A stretch of DNA of 10,812 nt from Actinomycetota bacterium. Lineage in GTDB: Bacteria > Actinomycetota > Acidimicrobiia > Acidimicrobiales > Ilumatobacteraceae. This document shows, one piece after another, positions 7,368-10,812 of the stretch; position 1 is the stretch's first letter, and every line of letters starts with the position of its first letter. Below the pieces are notes generated by a model, which did not search any database, had not been told where the DNA came from, and saw nothing but the letters and a program-made list of their open reading frames with translations. The position numbers and the translations under genes are program-made. The stretch lies in assembly GCA_009701105.1 (NCBI GenBank), contig WLKU01000032.1:1-10812 (forward strand), given 5' to 3'.

Positions 7368-7698
7368 ATTTGAGCAGGCTCGTTGTTGTTGTAACTAAGT
7401 GCGCAAGCACAACTGAAACGATCAATGCGAGCATTGCCCCCGCCACGAGCGACCCCACACCAAGCTGGGATGCCGCGTTGATGCGTTGCTTCTGATCTGG
7501 CTCTCTATATAGAGGTGTATTTATCGCCCTTTGAGTATTAACCCGAACAGCCGAACCCTGTTCTGGCGTGGCAGGCTTAGAGCGACCCACCAACAAGATG
7601 GCGCCGAGTGTCAGCACAACAATCAATAAAGTTCTGACGGTGGTACCAGCAACAGAAGTAGCCACGGAAAGAGCGATGAGCGAAGAAAACAGCACCAC
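7366..7698 (-). CDS. Possible small multi-pass membrane protein, unknown function
   Basis: About 110 residues if it begins at GTG 7698 (alternative GTG 7665, 99 residues). The reading shows hydrophobic stretches near residues 1-18 and 24-39, a polar linker of about 35 residues rich in Arg, Gln and Pro, and a long last helix (LGVGSLVAGAMLALIVSVVL) before a Thr/Leu tail. I do not recognise a family. In favour: the region would otherwise be over 300 bases without a gene, the residues look membrane-like, and its TAA stop lies 10 bases before the next operon gene. Against: no clear ribosome site, and the longer start overlaps head-to-head with the protease gene on the other strand. The frame is open to 8004, but beyond about 7700 it is antisense to the protease and probably not coding. 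Confidence 0.35.
   Translation of the reverse strand: MVLFSSLIALSVATSVAGTTVRTLLIVVLTLGAILLVGRSKPATPEQGSAVRVNTQRAINTPLYREPDQKQRINAASQLGVGSLVAGAMLALIVSVVLAHLVTTTTSLLK
7503..7514. promoter_or_regulatory. Perfect 12-base palindrome CTCTATATAGAG between divergent gene blocks
   Basis: CTCTATATAGAG is its own reverse complement. It sits about 150 bases upstream of the minus-strand operon's cytidylyltransferase start and about 160 upstream of the protease start, so it could be an operator or contain a TATA-type -10 element. It also lies within the possible small membrane ORF, where it encodes Leu-Tyr-Arg-Glu. No clear -35 box was found for either direction. Confidence 0.2.
7666..7673 (+). promoter_or_regulatory. 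Ribosome binding site deciding the PDZ-Lon protease start
   Basis: GGAAAGAG lies directly before ATG 7676 (GGAAAG with four bases to the ATG). Earlier in-frame starts at GTG 7568 and ATG 7598 have no comparable site, so ATG 7676 is preferred. Confidence 0.45.
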
Positions 7699-8878
7699 GA
7701 TGGATAACAGCGTACCCTTCCCGCCGCCGTCCGTGCAGAGCGCCCCGCTGATTGCTGGCAGTGCGAGCAATACTGCGCGCATTAATCGTCGTCTGTGGTG
7801 GGCATTGCCGATACTCACGATTGCTTGGATAGGGCTTGTCGCGGTCATTGCTGCATCACTTACTCCACTTAAATTATGGGAACTTGCGCCGGGTTCGGCC
7901 GAACAGGTCTCCGATCGATTGACATTTGATAAGACGACACTTTCAAAAGTGATGCGGTATCCAGCAAAAACCCCGATACTTTTTGTAACCGCATTTGGCA
8001 GCAAACTCAGCGCGCTCGATGCATTCGCTGGCGCACTCGATAATGATGTTGACGTACAGACGTATAAAGAACGGTATGGAACATCGACACCGTCTGAACA
8101 GAAGCGTCTTGGTTATCAATCGATGACGACCGCTAAACAGATTTCCGAATATGTTGCTTACACAAGAATGGGCCTCGACGCATCGTTTGTGTATGGAGAC
8201 ATCATTGTTGAAGAACTCGTGTGCATCGACAACCCTGGCCCGCTCAGTGGCTGCAAACAATTACAACTCGGCGACACGATTACTTCATTAGACGGAGAGC
8301 CAACTCCCACACTCCTTGAGCTCACTCCGCTCATGGCGGGCCATAAACCTGGCGACATCGTGACACTGACAATCAAACCGGCTGATGCAACAGATAGTTC
8401 ATCGGCAGAGGTGACGAAAAGAATTCAATTAATTGCCGATCCTGATACTCCAACACGAGCGATCATTGGGTTCATCCCGGCTGATACACGCACCGTACAA
8501 CTTCCATTTGAAGTGGGGATCGACACCGACCAGATTGGCGGACCATCTGCTGGACTCGCATTTACGCTTGCGTTGCTGGACGAACTCACACCCGGCGACT
8601 TGATGGGTGGAGTAAAGGTCGCAGCCACTGGCACAATCGGAGAAGACGAATCTGTTGGCGCAATTGGTGCGCTCGCACAAAAGGCGGTTGCCGTAAAAGC
8701 TGCTGGTGCAAAGGTGTTTTTGGTACCAAAGGGACAAAGCGAAGAAGAACTGGCCGCTGCGCGACGCGCAGTTGGGTCGTCAGTGCGCATCGAACCTGTC
8801 GCCAATTTGACCGAAGCGCTTGCAATTCTCGAATCGCTTGGAGGCAGTGGCATAAGCAATGCCACAATCGAGCTCTAG
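7676..8878 (+). CDS. YlbL-family PDZ domain Lon-like serine protease, membrane anchored
   Basis: 400 residues from ATG 7676. Residues 1-40 are a Ser/Pro/Thr-rich cytoplasmic tail; about 42-62 (WWALPILTIAWIGLVAVIAAS) is a single membrane helix that anchors the protein with the rest outside. A PDZ-like domain spans roughly 165-250 (LGDTITSLDGEPTPTLLEL, KPGDIVTLTIKP), and the S16 Lon-type proteolytic domain covers about 270-390. The catalytic serine is Ser291 in DQIGGPSAGL, and the dyad lysine is Lys336 in GALAQKAVAVKAAG, with the expected spacing. GTIGEDESVGAIG is also Lon-like. There is no ATPase domain. Two cysteines (183, 193) flank the PDZ entry and could form a disulfide. In Bacillus subtilis YlbL degrades the division inhibitor YneA; the neighbouring DivIVA gene, 21 bases downstream, fits a cell-envelope or division role. 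Confidence 0.9.
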   Translation: MSEENSTTMDNSVPFPPPSVQSAPLIAGSASNTARINRRLWWALPILTIAWIGLVAVIAASLTPLKLWELAPGSAEQVSDRLTFDKTTLSKVMRYPAKTPILFVTAFGSKLSALDAFAGALDNDVDVQTYKERYGTSTPSEQKRLGYQSMTTAKQISEYVAYTRMGLDASFVYGDIIVEELVCIDNPGPLSGCKQLQLGDTITSLDGEPTPTLLELTPLMAGHKPGDIVTLTIKPADATDSSSAEVTKRIQLIADPDTPTRAIIGFIPADTRTVQLPFEVGIDTDQIGGPSAGLAFTLALLDELTPGDLMGGVKVAATGTIGEDESVGAIGALAQKAVAVKAAGAKVFLVPKGQSEEELAAARRAVGSSVRIEPVANLTEALAILESLGGSGISNATIEL

Positions 8879-8899
8879 CAAAGGCGTACTCTTGTTTGC

Positions 8900-10786
8900 A
8901 TGGCGATTTCTTTTTCGCGCCCCGACCCGTCCTCGCCGACGGCAGTTGGCTCGGCGCAATTCACGGTCACACGACGTGGCTTTGACACAGAAGAAGTCCG
9001 TGATTTTTTACGCAGTGTTTCAGCCGAACTAGGTCGGCTACAAGAGCGTGAGCGCTTCTTGGAAAGCGAATTGCGTGCGATGCAGACCCGCGGCATGTCT
9101 GGACCAGGAGTGCTTGACGAAGAGACCGTGACTGCACTGCTGGGCGAAGAAACCGCGCGCGTACTCACTGTTGCACGCGAAGCCGCCGCTCAGATGCGAG
9201 TGCGTGCTGCCGAGGCCGCAGAGCGTTTGGTACGTGAAGCCAATTCTGATGCAATTCGCGTTCGCGAAGATGCCGATATTGAAACCTCGCGACGTCGTAG
9301 CGACGCTGCGTCTGATGTGGAGGCCGAACTTGAATTGGCCAAGCAACAAGGCCGCGAGATGGTCAATGAGGCGCGCGAATATCGCGAAAAAGTGTTATCT
9401 GAACTTGCTCGCCGTCGCGAACTGGCTCGTCAACAAATCGAACAATTGATTCACAGCCGTGACAGGTTGGTGAATGCATTTGATAGGGCCCGCCTTGCCG
9501 CCAATGACGTAGTTGGTGACCTTGCTGAGTTTGATGATTTGTCAAACGAAGTCGCTCACGCAACTGGAATAACTAAACCAGTCAGTGAAAACAGTAACGG
9601 TTTTGTTGACCACACGCAGGACCCCGAGGCCATTCCACAAAAAATGGCCGGCACTCAGGTGACTGATGTCGTGGAACAAGAAATGCTGGAAGAGCTGGTT
9701 GCAGACGATGAGATTATTGAAGAAGTAATCATTGAAGAAGTAGTTGAAACAACTATCACTTCGATTCACGAAGAACAAGTCGGTATGTCCGATCATCCGT
9801 CTACGGATGTTCCTGCCGTAGAACACTTGGCTGAAGTAGTGCAGCTTTTTGGTAAGAAGCATCGCGAAGCGACTATTACGCCAGTAGTAGTGCCAGTAGT
9901 AGTGCCAGTAGTGGTGCCAGAAGCAGCACCGATCGCCAAGGTCGAAGCACCAAAGATTGCTGAAGTAAAACCTCAGACGTCCAAGACACCAGCCAAGAAA
10001 TCAGTCGATGATTTGTTTGCGAGTTTGCGCAAGACATCAACCGCTGAAATTGCACGCACTGCCACGCCGAAGGCGGTTGTTCCAAAAGCAAAAGCGGTAA
10101 TTCCGAAGGTTGACGGATCGGTTTTCGTCCATCGCGATGAAGTGTTGGCACCAATCATTGTGACGCTGACCAGCAAAATAAAGAGAGCACTCGCCGACGA
10201 GGAGAATGCGATGCTTACCTATCTGCAAGGCAAAAAAGCAGCAGTGGCTCTTGAAAAGGTTTTGCCCGAACCTGCCTCGCATGTGCAGGGTTATGTAGAA
10301 GCAATTGCTGAAGATGTGATGTCGGCCGCAATGGGTGGTGCAAAAAGTTTGTCGTCAAGTTTGAAAGCAGACCTGCGTCGCAAAGTCACGTCGTCGGCAG
10401 TGATGCAGGTGATGTCAAAAAATATTGATGATGTGTTGGTGCGACCACTTCGAGATCGAATTCAGCGCTGTGTCGAGCAGAGTGACGGAGATCGCGAAGA
10501 GATGTCAAAACTCATTCGCAGTGTGTACCGCGAATGGAAGATGCAGCGTGTCGAACAGCACATCGGTGACATTGCTCGCTTGGCTTACAGCCGCGGCGCA
10601 TACTTAGTGCTTGATCAAGGAACATCGGTGTGCTGGATGGTTGATCCAAACGGCCCACCATGTGCAGACGCTGAAGACAATTCGCTTGCGGGTGCCACTG
10701 CGCTTGGAGCCGATTTTCCAACTGGTCATTCGCATCCGATTGCGCATTCTGGTTGTCGCTGTTTAGTTACGCCAATAGGCGAGTAA
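8900..10786 (+). CDS. DivIVA-domain protein with C-terminal phage MuF-like Cys/His domain
   Basis: 628 residues. Residues 17-60 are a DivIVA/GpsB-type N-terminal domain (FTVTRRGFDTEEVRDFLRSV), the part that binds curved membrane and places division or polar-growth machinery. About 75-215 is a long charged coiled coil with EAAE-rich heptads. About 220-405 is low-complexity, with an acidic block (EEVIIEEVVE), a Val/Pro repeat at 329-340 and Ala/Pro/Lys linkers. About 406-560 is helical. The last 80 residues contain AYSRGAYLV, Cys578 in VCWMVDPNG, Cys588 in PPCADAED, then GHSHPIAHSGCRC with His610, His612, His616, Cys619 and Cys621. This closely follows the W..D..C..C...G....H..CRC pattern of phage Mu gpF and SPP1 gp7 head-morphogenesis proteins. 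ATG 8900 follows the protease stop by 21 bases with AAAGG upstream. The DivIVA call is firm; the MuF assignment is from pattern alone. Confidence 0.88.
   Translation: MAISFSRPDPSSPTAVGSAQFTVTRRGFDTEEVRDFLRSVSAELGRLQERERFLESELRAMQTRGMSGPGVLDEETVTALLGEETARVLTVAREAAAQMRVRAAEAAERLVREANSDAIRVREDADIETSRRRSDAASDVEAELELAKQQGREMVNEAREYREKVLSELARRRELARQQIEQLIHSRDRLVNAFDRARLAANDVVGDLAEFDDLSNEVAHATGITKPVSENSNGFVDHTQDPEAIPQKMAGTQVTDVVEQEMLEELVADDEIIEEVIIEEVVETTITSIHEEQVGMSDHPSTDVPAVEHLAEVVQLFGKKHREATITPVVVPVVVPVVVPEAAPIAKVEAPKIAEVKPQTSKTPAKKSVDDLFASLRKTSTAEIARTATPKAVVPKAKAVIPKVDGSVFVHRDEVLAPIIVTLTSKIKRALADEENAMLTYLQGKKAAVALEKVLPEPASHVQGYVEAIAEDVMSAAMGGAKSLSSSLKADLRRKVTSSAVMQVMSKNIDDVLVRPLRDRIQRCVEQSDGDREEMSKLIRSVYREWKMQRVEQHIGDIARLAYSRGAYLVLDQGTSVCWMVDPNGPPCADAEDNSLAGATALGADFPTGHSHPIAHSGCRCLVTPIGE
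9709..9753 (+). repeat. Short acidic coding repeat (Glu/Ile/Val)
   Basis: The unit ATTGAAGAAGTA occurs at least twice in tandem spacing here, encoding the block EIIEEVIIEEVVE in the linker of the DivIVA protein. It looks like small in-frame duplication in a low-complexity linker. Confidence 0.5.
9881..9916 (+). repeat. Three tandem 12-base repeats encoding Pro-Val-Val-Val
   Basis: CCAGTAGTAGTG at 9881 and 9893 is identical, and CCAGTAGTGGTG at 9905 differs by one silent base. They encode (PVVV)x3 in the linker before the C-terminal half of the DivIVA protein. The near-identity at DNA level suggests recent slippage expansion and probable length variation between strains. Confidence 0.85.
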
Positions 10787-10793
10787 TCTTGTT

Positions 10794-10808
10794 GGGGTGC
10801 GAAACCCC
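10794..10808 (+). terminator. Small GC-rich hairpin after the DivIVA-protein gene
   Basis: GGGGT pairs with ACCCC around a five-base loop GCGAA, beginning 8 bases after the TAA stop. The stem is only five pairs and no run of T follows before the window ends, so it is at best a weak terminator or mRNA-stabilising hairpin. Confidence 0.3.
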
Positions 10809-10812
10809 TCAG

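Noticed and set aside
7568..7675. Earlier starts for the protease at GTG 7568 or ATG 7598
   Set aside because: They lack a ribosome site, add low-complexity sequence not expected in the family, and run through the possible minus-strand membrane gene; ATG 7676 has GGAAAGAG upstream.
7699..8004. N-terminal extension of the minus-strand ORF ending at 7366, up to 8004
   Set aside because: It lies antisense to the membrane helix and start of the PDZ-Lon protease domain and shows no family features; only the part below about 7700 looks protein-like.
8425..8865. 146-residue Ser/Ala/Pro-rich minus-strand ORF opposite the Lon domain
   Set aside because: It is antisense to the catalytic protease region and its composition reflects the complementary codons of that gene.
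9881..9916. CRISPR-like or regulatory repeat
   Set aside because: The 12-base units are directly adjacent without spacers and stay in frame inside a coding linker.
8900..10786. Prophage origin for the MuF-like sequence
   Set aside because: No terminase, portal, capsid, integrase or attachment-like repeats are seen, and the MuF-like part is in frame with a DivIVA domain.

Overview
The window looks like a chromosomal segment of an actinobacterium, probably an Acidimicrobiia-like freshwater or marine lineage with moderate GC. This is an inference from three things: a YlbL-type PDZ-Lon protease, a DivIVA protein with an actinobacterial-style extended architecture, and the codon flavour. No rRNA or marker gene here fixes the taxonomy, and I see no tRNA, rRNA, CRISPR array, transposase or integrase.

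Left block (7355 down to 1, minus strand): a tightly packed seven-gene operon for a nonulosonic (sialic-acid-like) sugar. In transcription order it encodes: a CMP-nonulosonate cytidylyltransferase fused to a KdsC-like HAD phosphatase; a NeuB-family synthase without its usual C-terminal SAF domain; a putative surface-polysaccharide protein resembling the LA_1612 family; PseB (UDP-GlcNAc 4,6-dehydratase); PseC (4-aminotransferase); an aldo/keto reductase; and a fusion of an SpsF-like cytidylyltransferase with a class III aminotransferase, which runs off the left edge. Genes overlap or lie within about 21 bases of each other. PseB and PseC point to a pseudaminic-acid-type amino sugar. PseG and PseH are not seen, and the synthase plus fused phosphatase look more like the 9-phosphate (animal NANS / KDN) route, so the final sugar is uncertain and may be a mixture of pathways.

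Junction (7356-7675): a short minus-strand ORF with predicted membrane segments ends 10 bases before the operon's first recognised gene. It may be a real small membrane protein. The region also contains a perfect 12-base AT-centred palindrome.

Right block (7676-10786, plus strand): a membrane-anchored PDZ/Lon-like serine protease (YlbL family), followed after 21 bases by a 628-residue DivIVA-domain protein. The DivIVA protein is the most unusual object in the window. Its N-terminus is a DivIVA coiled coil, its middle is low-complexity, and its C-terminus carries a Cys/His pattern very like the phage Mu gpF / SPP1 gp7 head-morphogenesis (MuF) domain. A small GC-rich hairpin follows its stop codon at the right edge.
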